64,000 bases of DNA from Kriegella aquimaris (GTDB taxonomy: Bacteria; Bacteroidota; Bacteroidia; Flavobacteriales; Flavobacteriaceae), in contig NZ_FNGV01000001.1 in NCBI RefSeq assembly GCF_900103215.1, positions 310,001 through 374,000 on the forward strand, written 5' to 3'. The notes below the pieces were generated by a model. The model ran no database searches. It was not told where the DNA came from and worked only from the letters and a program-made list of their open reading frames with translations. The position numbers and the translations under genes were made by a program. Positions 8,605 through 17,339 of the stretch are shown piece by piece. Within the stretch, counting starts at the first letter, position 1; each line of letters begins with the position of its first letter.

Positions 8605-9015
8605 GTGATGAACGACAGATCTCGAAGTCTTCTTGAAATTCGCCCTCAAATTCCATCTGCCAAATTAACCGAAGATATGAGTTTGGACGAGCGTTTTCAA
8701 AATGAAACTTTGCGCCCCGTTATTAAACTCCAAAACTTTTTGTTGTTAGCGGTATTCAAGAATTATATTTCAAAACATAAAAATAGTTTTTATGATTTGA
8801 TACCAGAAAAACGAATGGACTACATCGAAAATGCCATTCAAAAAGATATCAAATTCAGAAACGCCTTAAAGGGAATGCTCATCGGTCAGTTCACTGAAGA
8901 GGAATATGGTATATATATCCAGAATTCTTCCGCACTCAACAAACGTATGATGAATATGGTTGTCGAAAGACTGAAAGATCAAATACAGTATTTCACGGTG
9001 GGAGCACTAGTTTAA
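8605..9015 (+). CDS. Conserved flavobacterial protein of unknown function
   Basis: 136 residues, mostly helical and cytoplasmic (no signal peptide or membrane segment). I recall relatives in Flavobacteriaceae labelled 'glyoxalase', but none of the metal-binding pattern of that fold is visible, so I do not adopt the name. Distinct features are an N-terminal IRPQIPSAKL segment, a DERFQNETLRPVIKLQN stretch and a helical C-terminal half. Two ATG codons open it (8605, 8608). It converges on the DUF2461 gene, overlapping its end by 9 bases. Confidence 0.7.
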   Translation: MMNDRSRSLLEIRPQIPSAKLTEDMSLDERFQNETLRPVIKLQNFLLLAVFKNYISKHKNSFYDLIPEKRMDYIENAIQKDIKFRNALKGMLIGQFTEEEYGIYIQNSSALNKRMMNMVVERLKDQIQYFTVGALV

Positions 9016-9687
9016 TATCGACTCGCCATTCAAGTTTGTTGTAAGAATTTCGCTCATCAAATCAAAATAGGGCCGAATTGACTTGTAAGCGTCATCAACA
9101 ACGTTGAGAAAATCTGGAGACAACACCTCGTCATCGGTAAAATTCTTTACGAAAATGTATTGTTTTTTCTTTATAAGGTCAATATTGGGATCTTCTTTGT
9201 CAAAACCTTTTGGTGCCGTTTTAACTTCGTCGCCCACAAGATCTCCCCAGATTTCTTTAAACGTTTTTTTGGTAATCACTTTTCTTATTTCGGTCGTATC
9301 CAACTCGAATTCTTTGCGTATGCGTAGCAAATCATCTTTGTTAGGTTGCCAGAATCCCGTTGCGATAAAACTTCCCCCGGGCTGTATGTGGAAGTAATAA
9401 CCTCCCCTATTCCGAACACCTGCCCTAGAAAATGAACCTGCTAGATGAGTTTTGTAAGGTTGTTTGTTGGCCGAAAAACGAACGTCCCTATATATTCTGA
9501 ACATTTTTAGTTTATCGATTTCATCATGTGTCTGCAACCTTTCTTGCAGGCGCTGCAAAAAAGCTTTCACTTCAAATTCATGATCTTTAAATTCTTTTTT
9601 ATGTTCCGCAAACCAGTCCCTATTATTGTTTTTTTCTAGTTTTTTAAGAAAAAGAAGCGTTTGCTTCGTAATTACCGAATCTAACAT
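9007..9687 (-). CDS. DUF2461 (TIGR02453) family protein
   Basis: 226 residues spanning the whole family. The N-terminal NNRDWFAEHKKEF motif (about 21-33), RIYRDVRFSANKQPYKTH (about 64-81) and GGYYFHIQPGGSFIATGFWQP (about 95-115) are the hallmark blocks. It is a soluble protein of unknown function, widespread in Bacteroidota. Its 3' end overlaps the convergent 136-aa gene by 9 bases. The promoter region faces the divergent epsC gene across less than 100 bases. Confidence 0.88.
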   Translation of the reverse strand: MLDSVITKQTLLFLKKLEKNNNRDWFAEHKKEFKDHEFEVKAFLQRLQERLQTHDEIDKLKMFRIYRDVRFSANKQPYKTHLAGSFSRAGVRNRGGYYFHIQPGGSFIATGFWQPNKDDLLRIRKEFELDTTEIRKVITKKTFKEIWGDLVGDEVKTAPKGFDKEDPNIDLIKKKQYIFVKNFTDDEVLSPDFLNVVDDAYKSIRPYFDLMSEILTTNLNGESILN

Positions 9688-9755
9688 ACGACCTACAAGT
9701 TGTTATTTTAAGCTAAAGTTAACCAATTGGCATAAACTGCTTTTAATATAATGGT

Positions 9756-9763
9756 TAATTTTG
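9756..9763 (+). promoter_or_regulatory. Predicted -7 box for epsC-cysM
   Basis: TAATTTTG is a full match to TAnnTTTG, about 22 bases upstream of the ATG at 9785. The nearest TTG lies 26 bases upstream, so the -33 element is poor. The box overlaps a possible TTG start at 9761, which argues for the ATG. Confidence 0.4.
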
Positions 9764-9784
9764 AAAACTGTCAAGTTGTACTAT

Positions 9785-10576
9785 ATGAATCAGAAATCGA
9801 TTATTGAAAAAATAATTCAACACAAAAACCAACCTAATTTAAGGTTTGCGTTGAAACAAAAGACGGAACAGTTTACCGACCGACTCTTTTATACCCTTTT
9901 TGACATTGATACTCCAGTAGCGGAAAATTTGTCGCTTTTAGAATCACAATTCGATGGTTTGGTCGATTTGGCTTGTTGGGATGTAAATAAATCATGTAAA
10001 AAGGTTTGGGAAAGCTATGTGGGCAAACTTCCGAGAATTCTAGAGCGATTGAATATGGATGCGGAAGCAACGGTAAATTGTGATCCTGCGTCATTGTCGA
10101 TTGAAGAAGTTTATATGGCCTACCCCGGGTTTTACGCCATCGCCATATTCAGATTGGCACATGAACTTTATAAAGAAGGTTTTCCGTTGGTACCAAGATT
10201 AATGACCGAATATGCCCACAGACAAACTGGCGTCGACATTAACCCAGGTGCCCATATTGGCGATTCTTTTCATATAGACCACGGAACAGGTGTGGTTATC
10301 GGAGAAACTGCAATTATAAAAAATGATGTAAAAATTTATCAAGGGGTTACTTTAGGTGGCTTATATGTCGCCAAACATTTGCATAAGACCAAACGGCACC
10401 CAACTATTGAGGATAATGTGACCATTTATGCAAATGCCACTATTTTAGGTGGTGAAACCATAATTGGTGCCAATAGCGTTATTGGCGGAAATGCGTGGAT
10501 AACGGCTTCCGTACCCCCGAACTCCACAGTATTCCATACCCCTGAGATTAAAATAAAAACACTGCCGAATGTCTAA
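9785..10576 (+). CDS. epsC: Serine O-acetyltransferase
   Basis: 263 residues from the chosen ATG. It makes O-acetylserine from serine and acetyl-CoA, the first step of cysteine synthesis. Seen: a helical N-terminal half, then a left-handed hexapeptide-repeat domain starting near residue 150, with GVDINPGAHIGDSFHIDHG holding the catalytic histidine, GVVIGETA and the YQGVTLGG loop. A longer frame begins at TTG 9761, but that codon sits in the predicted -7 box, so ATG 9785 is preferred. It overlaps the following cysM by 8 bases, so the two pathway enzymes are co-translated. The bacteroidal EpsC-type is longer than some short CysE forms. Confidence 0.92.
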   Translation: MNQKSIIEKIIQHKNQPNLRFALKQKTEQFTDRLFYTLFDIDTPVAENLSLLESQFDGLVDLACWDVNKSCKKVWESYVGKLPRILERLNMDAEATVNCDPASLSIEEVYMAYPGFYAIAIFRLAHELYKEGFPLVPRLMTEYAHRQTGVDINPGAHIGDSFHIDHGTGVVIGETAIIKNDVKIYQGVTLGGLYVAKHLHKTKRHPTIEDNVTIYANATILGGETIIGANSVIGGNAWITASVPPNSTVFHTPEIKIKTLPNV

Positions 10577-11453
10577 AAGTATTCTCGACCTTATCGGAAA
10601 CACACCTTTGGTGCTATCAAGGGTGTTGAATAAAAATCCGAACGTAAAATTATTTTTTAAGATGGAAGGGCATAATCCAGGAGGTAGTGTTAAAGACCGG
10701 GCTGCTCTGAACATGTTGAAAAGCGGACTCGAAAGAGGAGATATTCTCAAAACGGATAAATTAATTGAAGCTACGAGTGGAAATACGGGCATCGCATTGG
10801 CAATGATTGCCGGTGTTTACGGATTGGATATCGAATTGGTTATGCCAGAAAATGCGACCAAAGAACGAGTGCAGACAATGCGTGCTTTTGGCGCTAAAGT
10901 GACCTTGACCTCGTCGGATGTGGGTATTGAGGGTGCACGAGACTATGCGGAAAGCAAGGTTCAAAATGAAGGTTACATCATGATCAATCAATTTGCCAAC
11001 GACGATAACTGGAAAGCACATTATAAAACAACCGGACCCGAAATATGGGAAGATACCCATGGCGAAATCACCCATTTTGTTTCTGCAATGGGAACCACAG
11101 GAACCATAATGGGCACTTCTACTTATCTAAAGGAACAGAATTCAGAAGTAGAGATTGTAGGGGTTCAACCTACAGATGATTCTAGCATACCCGGCATACG
11201 AAAATGGCCTAAAGAATACCTGCCTAAAATTTTTGATGCTTCAAAAGTTGACCGTACGATGGAAGTTAGCCAACAGGAAGCAGTTGACATGGCCAAAAGA
11301 TTGGCCAAGGAAGAGGGAATATTTTCGGGAATGAGTAGCGGTGGAGCAGCTGTAGCCGCATTACGATTGGCAGACACCCTGGAGCATGGTGTGATTGTTT
11401 CTATTGTCTGTGACCGCGGTGATCGATATCTTTCTTCAGATTTGTTTGCCTAA
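10569..11453 (+). CDS. cysM: Cysteine synthase (O-acetylserine sulfhydrylase, CysM/CysK family)
   Basis: 294 residues, a PLP-dependent fold-type II enzyme that converts O-acetylserine and sulfide (or thiosulfate) into cysteine. The PLP lysine lies in NPGGSVKDRA (about residue 41), the substrate loop TSGNTGIALA near 67 and the glycine-rich phosphate loop in SAMGTTGTIMGTS (about 175). The short length and VQPTDDSSIPGIRKWP segment favour the CysM side, but CysK versus CysM substrate use cannot be settled by eye. It overlaps epsC by 8 bases and ends before a strong hairpin terminator. Confidence 0.9.
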   Translation: MSKSILDLIGNTPLVLSRVLNKNPNVKLFFKMEGHNPGGSVKDRAALNMLKSGLERGDILKTDKLIEATSGNTGIALAMIAGVYGLDIELVMPENATKERVQTMRAFGAKVTLTSSDVGIEGARDYAESKVQNEGYIMINQFANDDNWKAHYKTTGPEIWEDTHGEITHFVSAMGTTGTIMGTSTYLKEQNSEVEIVGVQPTDDSSIPGIRKWPKEYLPKIFDASKVDRTMEVSQQEAVDMAKRLAKEEGIFSGMSSGGAAVAALRLADTLEHGVIVSIVCDRGDRYLSSDLFA

Positions 11454-11540
11454 ATCTGCGATGTTTTTAAAATCAGGCCGGACCCCTACGTGCAATGAGA
11501 ATGTATATTTCTTAAAGTGCATTCCGTTAGACAATACAGA

Positions 11541-11568
11541 AAGAAGCACTTTTCGGGTGCTTCTTTTT
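11541..11568. terminator. Bidirectional terminator after cysM
   Basis: Perfect 9-bp stem AAGAAGCAC/GTGCTTCTT (11541-11549 with 11557-11565) with a 7-base loop, followed by T residues on the plus strand. It also lies past the end of the convergent 168-aa gene. Confidence 0.85.
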
Positions 11569-11592
11569 AGAGTTCTTATTAAGATACGCCTG

Positions 11593-12099
11593 TTATTTCA
11601 TCGATTTATGGTCTTCCAAGATTAGTTGGAGTACTTTCCCTTCCTTATTCGTAATGACGAACATCGTGTTCAGGTTTTCCTCAGACATTACGGCATCATT
11701 GTGTATATTCAAATATTTACTATTTTCTATGGCAGCAAAAATCTCATTGTCGTTCGTTCCGAAAACAAAATCTTTATTGGCATCTGAAGTATAGCTAAAA
11801 CTTATAACTTCATCGTAATCATCATCGATATCATTGTCTATATTGATTGTTTTGACAATCGTTTTTGGAGATATAATTCTTCTTGCATCGATTTTACCTT
11901 CATCCTCCTTTGCAAATTTTATTTCTTGACTTATAGACGTGTGAATCTTAACTGATTTTTTTACCAGTTTGGCATCTTCGTACATTTCATATTTTTTCTG
12001 GGTCGTTTCTTCGGATATTTCCCTATTACTATTCTGCGCGTATGTAAATCCTATCGTCAAAAAAGCAAAAATTAAAAGTAGTTGTGTCCTATATATCAT
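11593..12099 (-). CDS. Secreted or periplasmic protein of unknown function
   Basis: 168 residues, not recognised. A Sec signal peptide is clear (about residues 1-21, cleavage after TYAQ). The mature part is lysine/glutamate-rich, then an acidic stretch NIDNDIDDDYDEV, and ends in a beta-rich region with EGKVLQLILED. No cysteine for lipidation. It stands alone between the cysM terminator and corA, with about 125 bases upstream holding nothing I could identify. Confidence 0.7.
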   Translation of the reverse strand: MIYRTQLLLIFAFLTIGFTYAQNSNREISEETTQKKYEMYEDAKLVKKSVKIHTSISQEIKFAKEDEGKIDARRIISPKTIVKTINIDNDIDDDYDEVISFSYTSDANKDFVFGTNDNEIFAAIENSKYLNIHNDAVMSEENLNTMFVITNKEGKVLQLILEDHKSMK

Positions 12100-12225
12100 T
12101 CTCTGTATATTATTTGTTCAGGAAACAATATAACCTATGGACTACACTACTATTTGCTCAATTAGAAAAATAATGGACTATAAAAATCGACCTCATGATC
12201 AATTTGAAAAATGAATCGGGTTAAA

Positions 12226-13317
12226 TTAGAGCCAATTCTTTCGTTTAAAATAAATCGCCATGATGATAAAAATCATAATCATTATTCCCCAAACTATAAA
12301 ATAGCCATATTCCCAATGTAGTTCGGGTATATTGTCAAAATTCATTCCATAGACCCCTGCAATAAAGGTTAACGGAATAAAGATAGAGGCCATAATAGTC
12401 AACACCTTCATTACCTCGTTCATCTTATTGCTCATATTACTCATATACATTTCCATAAGACTCATCGACATTTCCCGATATATTTGAAGACTTTCGTTGA
12501 TTTCTATGGAATGGTCCAATGCATCCCTTAAAAACATTTTGGTGTCTTTATTGATAAGTTCGCTTTCTGAATCTATCAAACGGCTAAGTAATTCTTTGAC
12601 GGGAAAAATCCATCTTCTGACTTTTAGTACATCCTTTTTCAACTCTTGAATTTTGTGGGCAACCTCTTGTCGCGGGTTTTCGTATACCTCTTCTTCCAAA
12701 GCTTCTATTCTAGTATTGAGATGTTCCAGTACGACGAAATAATTATCCACTATCGCATCAAGTAAAGCGAAAAACAGATAATCGGAATTTCTGTTTCTAA
12801 TACGGCCAGCTTTGTTTTTTATCCTTTCCCTTACCCCTTCAAATACATCGTCTTCTAACTCTTGAAATACCAAAACGCCATTCTTTACCAAAGCAAGGGC
12901 TACATGCTCAGCCACCAATTCGTTATCATCACTGATATATAGCATTTGGAACACTCCGAAAATATAGTTCTCATATTCATCGATTTTTGGTCGCTGTTGT
13001 GTATTAACGGCATCTTCAAGCACCAAAGCGCCAAGACCATAATGCGTTCCCAAATTTTCTACAAACTTTTCATCACTAATACCGACAACATCTACCCATT
13101 GCAACATGGCAGGTTTCTGATGCTTTATGGCTGCCTCGACACTATCGGCCTTATGCACCTCATAATCGGACGAATTATAATTAATTATGGTAACCCTAGA
13201 AGCCGCACCCTCACGCTTTCCCATATAGGTTACGGTACCGGGAGCCTTACCTGTTTTACGGTGTAGTTTTGACTTCTTATTTTTGTGCGTTTTAGAAGAC
13301 AATTTTTTCTTTGTCAT
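12226..13317 (-). CDS. corA: Magnesium/cobalt transport protein CorA
   Basis: 363 residues. A large cytoplasmic N-terminal domain (about 1-300) is followed by two membrane helices; the signature YGMNF ends the first helix (about residue 325) and the protein finishes with a basic KRKNWL tail. It is a homopentameric channel for Mg2+ (also Co2+ or Ni2+). The N-terminus is unusually lysine-rich (about 20 of the first 30 residues are basic or polar). It lies 36 bases downstream of truA and may be co-transcribed with it. Confidence 0.92.
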   Translation of the reverse strand: MTKKKLSSKTHKNKKSKLHRKTGKAPGTVTYMGKREGAASRVTIINYNSSDYEVHKADSVEAAIKHQKPAMLQWVDVVGISDEKFVENLGTHYGLGALVLEDAVNTQQRPKIDEYENYIFGVFQMLYISDDNELVAEHVALALVKNGVLVFQELEDDVFEGVRERIKNKAGRIRNRNSDYLFFALLDAIVDNYFVVLEHLNTRIEALEEEVYENPRQEVAHKIQELKKDVLKVRRWIFPVKELLSRLIDSESELINKDTKMFLRDALDHSIEINESLQIYREMSMSLMEMYMSNMSNKMNEVMKVLTIMASIFIPLTFIAGVYGMNFDNIPELHWEYGYFIVWGIMIMIFIIMAIYFKRKNWL

Positions 13318-13353
13318 AGCTCTACTATTATATAAATGGTACTGATGTGTATT

Positions 13354-14139
13354 TTATTCAAATTCCAATTGGTTTAAAAGCAATCCTGAACCAGGCGCCA
13401 CGAATGTAAGTTGTAAATTATTACTATCGCACAGGGATTCTTTAACATCCTGAAGTTGCAATTCGTTTCTACCCAACTGCACCAATGCTCCCATAATCAT
13501 ACGTATTTGATATCGCATGAAGCCTTTTCCTGTCACGTAAAGAGCATAGCTTGTTTCTGGAAAAAAGTTAGCGGTCAGAAGTGTGTTCGGCTTTATTTTA
13601 CAGCTTTCAATAGTTCTCATTACGTCGGTATTTTCCCTTAATCTTGCCGTATATGCTGAAAAGTTATGGGTGCCTACAAAGAGTTGAGCCCCTTCCTTCA
13701 TTATCTCGACATCTAGATTCTCATGAAAATTGGCCATGAAAGGTGCACAAAATGGGTGATGCTTTGAACCAAAGGAAAAAAGATAAACATATTCCTTCGT
13801 CTTGGCATTTTGTATAATATTAAACAAAGTATCAACTTCTTTTATCTCCAGCGCTTTAATGTCAGGGGGAAGATTCATATTAAAAACTTCCAGAAATTTT
13901 TGGTGGTCTTCTATGGGGGTTTCTTCTAAAAATAGTTCAAACGCCGTATTTATTGCCGAAACTTTCGCATCGGTCCGGCCTGCTCCGAGAATTTTGAATT
14001 TTTGTCCCTCTAGAACAAACTTTAAGGTTTTTGTAATCATGCCCTCGACAGTTCTTTGTTGCGGCTGCTTTTGCCATCCACTATAGCGAAAACCTAAATA
14101 TTGCAGCTGTATCAAATAGTAGTACTTATTTCTTTTCAT
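13354..14139 (-). CDS. truA: tRNA pseudouridine(38-40) synthase TruA
   Basis: 261 residues, the full family length. It isomerises uridines 38-40 in the anticodon arm of tRNAs. The catalytic aspartate is in GAGRTDAKVSA (about residue 57), YxGxQ-like LGFRYSGWQKQPQQRTVEG is near 14, and the C-terminal RYQIRMIMGALVQLG motif is present. It runs in the same direction as corA. The start at 14139 fits a normal N-terminus (KRNKYYYLIQLQY). Confidence 0.93.
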   Translation of the reverse strand: MKRNKYYYLIQLQYLGFRYSGWQKQPQQRTVEGMITKTLKFVLEGQKFKILGAGRTDAKVSAINTAFELFLEETPIEDHQKFLEVFNMNLPPDIKALEIKEVDTLFNIIQNAKTKEYVYLFSFGSKHHPFCAPFMANFHENLDVEIMKEGAQLFVGTHNFSAYTARLRENTDVMRTIESCKIKPNTLLTANFFPETSYALYVTGKGFMRYQIRMIMGALVQLGRNELQLQDVKESLCDSNNLQLTFVAPGSGLLLNQLEFE

Positions 14140-14214
14140 CCATAAAAGTAATTCGTTTCAAGCTACAGTTTTTTTTTGTAATTTGTATGAAGCTTTTTAC
14201 TAAACCAAGTAGAC

Positions 14215-14652
14215 ATGACAAAAGATCAAGAAATAAAACCTCCGAAGTGGTTTTGGATTGTGAGTGTTCTTGCGCTTCTTTGGAATATCATGGGCGTGAT
14301 GGCATATTTAAAGGATGCTTTTATGAGCGTCGAAGACCTTGAAAAATTGACCCAAGCCGAGCGGCTTCTGTACGAATCACAACCTGCGTGGGCCACGGCC
14401 GCATTTGCCATTGCCGTTTGGGGCGGAACACTTGGTTGCATCGCCTTATTGTTAAGAAAAAAATGGGCACGACCTGTATTTTTGATTTCATTAATAGGTA
14501 TTGTTGTTCAACTAGTTTATGCGTTTTTTCTAAGTAATAGCTTCGAAGTATATGGTCCTGGCGCTGTAGCCATGCCCATTATTGTAGCATTGATTGGAAT
14601 CTTACTTGTATTTTTTTCCGGGAAGGCCCAAAATAAAGGTTGGATTTATTAG
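14215..14652 (+). CDS. Small integral membrane protein (four helices)
   Basis: 145 residues, four predicted membrane segments at about 13-33, 60-80, 86-107 and 116-136, with a lysine-bearing tail. Similar flavobacterial proteins are sometimes named 'sugar transporter', but nothing in the sequence supports a transport activity. The second loop carries a LEKLTQAERLLYES amphipathic stretch. It is divergent from truA and apparently monocistronic. Function unknown. Confidence 0.7.
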   Translation: MTKDQEIKPPKWFWIVSVLALLWNIMGVMAYLKDAFMSVEDLEKLTQAERLLYESQPAWATAAFAIAVWGGTLGCIALLLRKKWARPVFLISLIGIVVQLVYAFFLSNSFEVYGPGAVAMPIIVALIGILLVFFSGKAQNKGWIY

Positions 14653-14816
14653 AGACATATTATACTTTATTTCAGTGTTTTATATTATTTTCGCCCTAAT
14701 TTTTAAGTATAACCAACATTAATTACACTTTATCGAATATTTGAAATAAACCAAATTTGAGTGCGTTTTAAGTTTTAAACCAGGATTCTGTAAATCCCCC
14801 GAAACCTAATTTTAGA

Positions 14817-15299
14817 ATGAAATCTGTTTTACAACTATTCCCATGGAAATGGGTATTAAGGCTGTCTATTATGGCGCTGCTCGTGTTAAGTGTTTTTAGC
14901 TTTTATGGGCTGTACACTGATAAATTTTATTTTTTTAAGCCTGATAATTATATTTTTCCATTATTAAGTATTGTCCATTTTACCTTTTTATATGTACTCT
15001 GGTTCAAGATTAAGGAAAATGAGTTAAGTGATCCGCCAATGCGCACCTTAGAGTATTCATTGTATATTATCTTTTTGGTCTACCTCTATAAATTTTTTGA
15101 AACCACTCAGATCTTAATTAGCTATGACGAGTTCGAAAACCATGTAATACCAAATTCATTTTTTCCTATAGCAATACTTATTGTTACGCTACAACTTCTA
15201 CTCATGGCATTGACCTTAATGGCTTTCAAATATAGGAAAGACCTTGTGGGACAATACGTATTCGATGATATGAACCAACATGTAGATTCATGGAAATAG
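14817..15299 (+). CDS. Integral membrane protein of unknown function
   Basis: 160 residues with four hydrophobic segments (about 13-31, 44-62, 79-98 and 116-138) and a short acidic cytoplasmic tail. Not recognised. It is DUF-like in organisation, a small four-helix membrane protein with the pattern WFKIKENEL after helix 2. It is preceded by about 165 bases of AT-rich spacer and followed by a strong bidirectional terminator, so it is probably a single-gene unit. Confidence 0.65.
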   Translation: MKSVLQLFPWKWVLRLSIMALLVLSVFSFYGLYTDKFYFFKPDNYIFPLLSIVHFTFLYVLWFKIKENELSDPPMRTLEYSLYIIFLVYLYKFFETTQILISYDEFENHVIPNSFFPIAILIVTLQLLLMALTLMAFKYRKDLVGQYVFDDMNQHVDSWK

Positions 15300-15396
15300 G
15301 ACCTCACCCCGCCTATTCAACTATCAAAAATCATTCACTTTTAAATTTTCAGTTTTACAAAGCATACTTTTTTTGGAAAGCTCTATTATAAAAAAT

Positions 15397-15425
15397 AAAA
15401 ACCCGGTAACAACGACCGGGTTTTT
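15397..15425. terminator. Bidirectional terminator
   Basis: A 10-bp stem AAAACCCGGT/ACCGGGTTTT (15397-15406 with 15415-15424), 8-base loop, A run on one side and T run on the other. It serves both the convergent 160-aa gene and the spondin gene. Confidence 0.88.
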
Positions 15426-15456
15426 AATGCTCATATTATTGGCGTAGGTAATTTTA

Positions 15457-16968
15457 CTATTTCAAGCTTGACTCGATACTTACTTTAATTACCTCAATAT
15501 TATCAGGTATATTCCCCAATTCGGATGGGTCTATCAATCGGACATTTATATTTGAATCCTCAGCGCCAGAATCTGCGCCAGACTGTCTTATCACCTGAAA
15601 CAAACCAGCACCTGCATATTCATCGACTTCAGTTCCCGCATCATATAGGGTAATATATTCACTTACATCTCCGCTAATGGGTGCTCCGTTCTCAAAAAGA
15701 CTAAGACCTTCGGATGAAAAGGCATAGAACCAATCATTACTTTGTACAAACATAGTCGCCAAGGAAAGATAATCACCCTCTTCTGCAGAAAAAGAGAATT
15801 GATAACGACCTCCCGGACCAATGGCCCCTGGACCTGATGCCCCTAACGGGGTATCGAAAGCCTCAGAAATATCTATCCCTTCTTTATCCGCCAGTACATC
15901 AACTAACATCATTGGGACCCCGTCTTCGGCAATTGCCTGTAAACCCTCTCCAAAATCTGGGGTATCGATTTGAAAAAAAGAGTTAACGTTCATGTCATGA
16001 GTTGCCCAAGCACCAGGTGATAGGGGAACAATTAACCCAGTTGCTTCTTGCGTATCCATTAACAATGCTTCTGGGAAACCATCTTCGGCGATATTTTCAA
16101 CTCCTTCCGAACTAGCAGCAAGACCCGCGCCTGAAGCCGCTTCCCCTTCAACAAAAAATGGTGCGGGTGCCGTGTGTACCGCATAAACACCTGGGGAAAG
16201 TGGAACTGCCGCCCTCACATTCTCACCCTGCGCGGGTACTGAAATGGTGGTACCAGTAGAAACATTCATAATACGAACCTTGAACTTGGCCGGACCTATA
16301 TTCTCGATGGTCACCTTTATAACCTCTTCATTCTCTGGCAACACATTTCCAAAAGTGCAACTGTTATTGGTTATTTTGGTTACCACTCCGTATTCATTCT
16401 CACCTTGATCTACGTCGCCTGCTGCTTGCTGTGGTTTTTGGTTGGGTCCACCTGTCGATTCGTTGACCTCGGTGCCCGCATCCCATAGCTCAATTTGATC
16501 CGTTACATCAACAGGTCCATTGGCACAGATTGAACTCCCATCTTCATTATAGAGTCGAATTCCTTCTTCTCCAGGAGCATAAAACAAGTCATTCGATTGT
16601 ACGAACATCGTTACAAAGGAAAGCCTTGTGCCACCATCTCCAGGAAGTACCACAGGGCCTGCGTCGATTTCAAACTCATAGGCATCACCGGGAAATAAGG
16701 GAGTTGGACCCGACCCACCAACAGGTACTGAGAATACGCCACTTTGGAAAATAGGTTTTGGTGTGACCACATTCTCGATAGTCACTGTAAAATCAGCTTG
16801 GGCCACCATTTTCTTTTCTGAATCATCACTAAGGCCATCGACATCTGTGACTATTTTCTCCGCTGTAGTATCTCCAATGACTAGTGTATCATTCTCAGGA
16901 TCCGAACAAGCTGTCAACAACAGAACGGTACCGCTTACAAAAGTTGCAAATAGTGTTTTCATTTTCAT
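15457..16968 (-). CDS. Spondin-domain lipoprotein, duplicated domain
   Basis: 503 residues. A lipoprotein signal (LLTACSDPEN, lipid cysteine about residue 21) places it on the outer-membrane or cell-surface side. Two spondin-N-like modules are visible: one at about 55-225 (FTVTIENV, then SFVTMFVQSNDLFYAPGEEGI) and one at about 335-500 (LATMFVQSNDWFYAFSSEGL). A linker with two similar SPGVYAVHTAP/SPGAWATHDMN segments lies between them. Spondin domains bind extracellular matrix in animals; in bacteria the ligand is unknown. It is divergent from the OmpR-family regulator 371 bases away and may be its target. Confidence 0.82.
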   Translation of the reverse strand: MKMKTLFATFVSGTVLLLTACSDPENDTLVIGDTTAEKIVTDVDGLSDDSEKKMVAQADFTVTIENVVTPKPIFQSGVFSVPVGGSGPTPLFPGDAYEFEIDAGPVVLPGDGGTRLSFVTMFVQSNDLFYAPGEEGIRLYNEDGSSICANGPVDVTDQIELWDAGTEVNESTGGPNQKPQQAAGDVDQGENEYGVVTKITNNSCTFGNVLPENEEVIKVTIENIGPAKFKVRIMNVSTGTTISVPAQGENVRAAVPLSPGVYAVHTAPAPFFVEGEAASGAGLAASSEGVENIAEDGFPEALLMDTQEATGLIVPLSPGAWATHDMNVNSFFQIDTPDFGEGLQAIAEDGVPMMLVDVLADKEGIDISEAFDTPLGASGPGAIGPGGRYQFSFSAEEGDYLSLATMFVQSNDWFYAFSSEGLSLFENGAPISGDVSEYITLYDAGTEVDEYAGAGLFQVIRQSGADSGAEDSNINVRLIDPSELGNIPDNIEVIKVSIESSLK

Positions 16969-17339
16969 AATTTTTGTTTTTAGAATTAATTAGGGGTTAA
17001 ATCCACAACAATGAAGTGTTAGCATTAGAAATAGTATTATTATTCCCTTTTGCCAGACATTCGCACTGCATGGTAATTGTCTCATATCAAACTAAAAACA
17101 TTGAAATCACAAGGCAATCACAGAAATTTAAACCTTTGGTTGCCTCCTGTTATACTATTGTGAACTATTAGTAGCTATTAGGGTTTACAATTTTCACTAT
17201 CTTAATGTTTTAAGGAAACTATAGCTAACTAATTCACTTGAGTACTATCAATAAACTGGATTTTATTACACTAATGCGATTGTTGGCCACTGTGATACCC
17301 GTGTGATACTTTTTCTATTTATTTACGACCAAAGAGCTT
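16969..17339. other. Divergent intergenic region between the spondin lipoprotein and a two-component system
   Basis: 371 AT-rich bases without a coding frame. It contains a predicted promoter for the regulator gene with an overlapping direct repeat of TGTGATAC. No clear minus-strand promoter was found for the spondin gene. Confidence 0.7.
17283..17314 (+). promoter_or_regulatory. Predicted promoter with OmpR-type direct repeat
   Basis: TTG (17283-17285), 21 bases, then TACTTTTT (17307-17314, 7 of 8 to TAnnTTTG). Two copies of TGTGATAC start at 17291 and 17302, exactly 11 bases apart, between and over these boxes. Tandem repeats one helical turn apart are the usual binding layout of OmpR-family regulators, so autoregulation is plausible. 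Confidence 0.4.

Noticed and set aside
9761-9784. TTG start extending epsC by 8 codons
   Set aside because: The codon lies in a TAnnTTTG promoter box and ATG 9785 gives a normal start.
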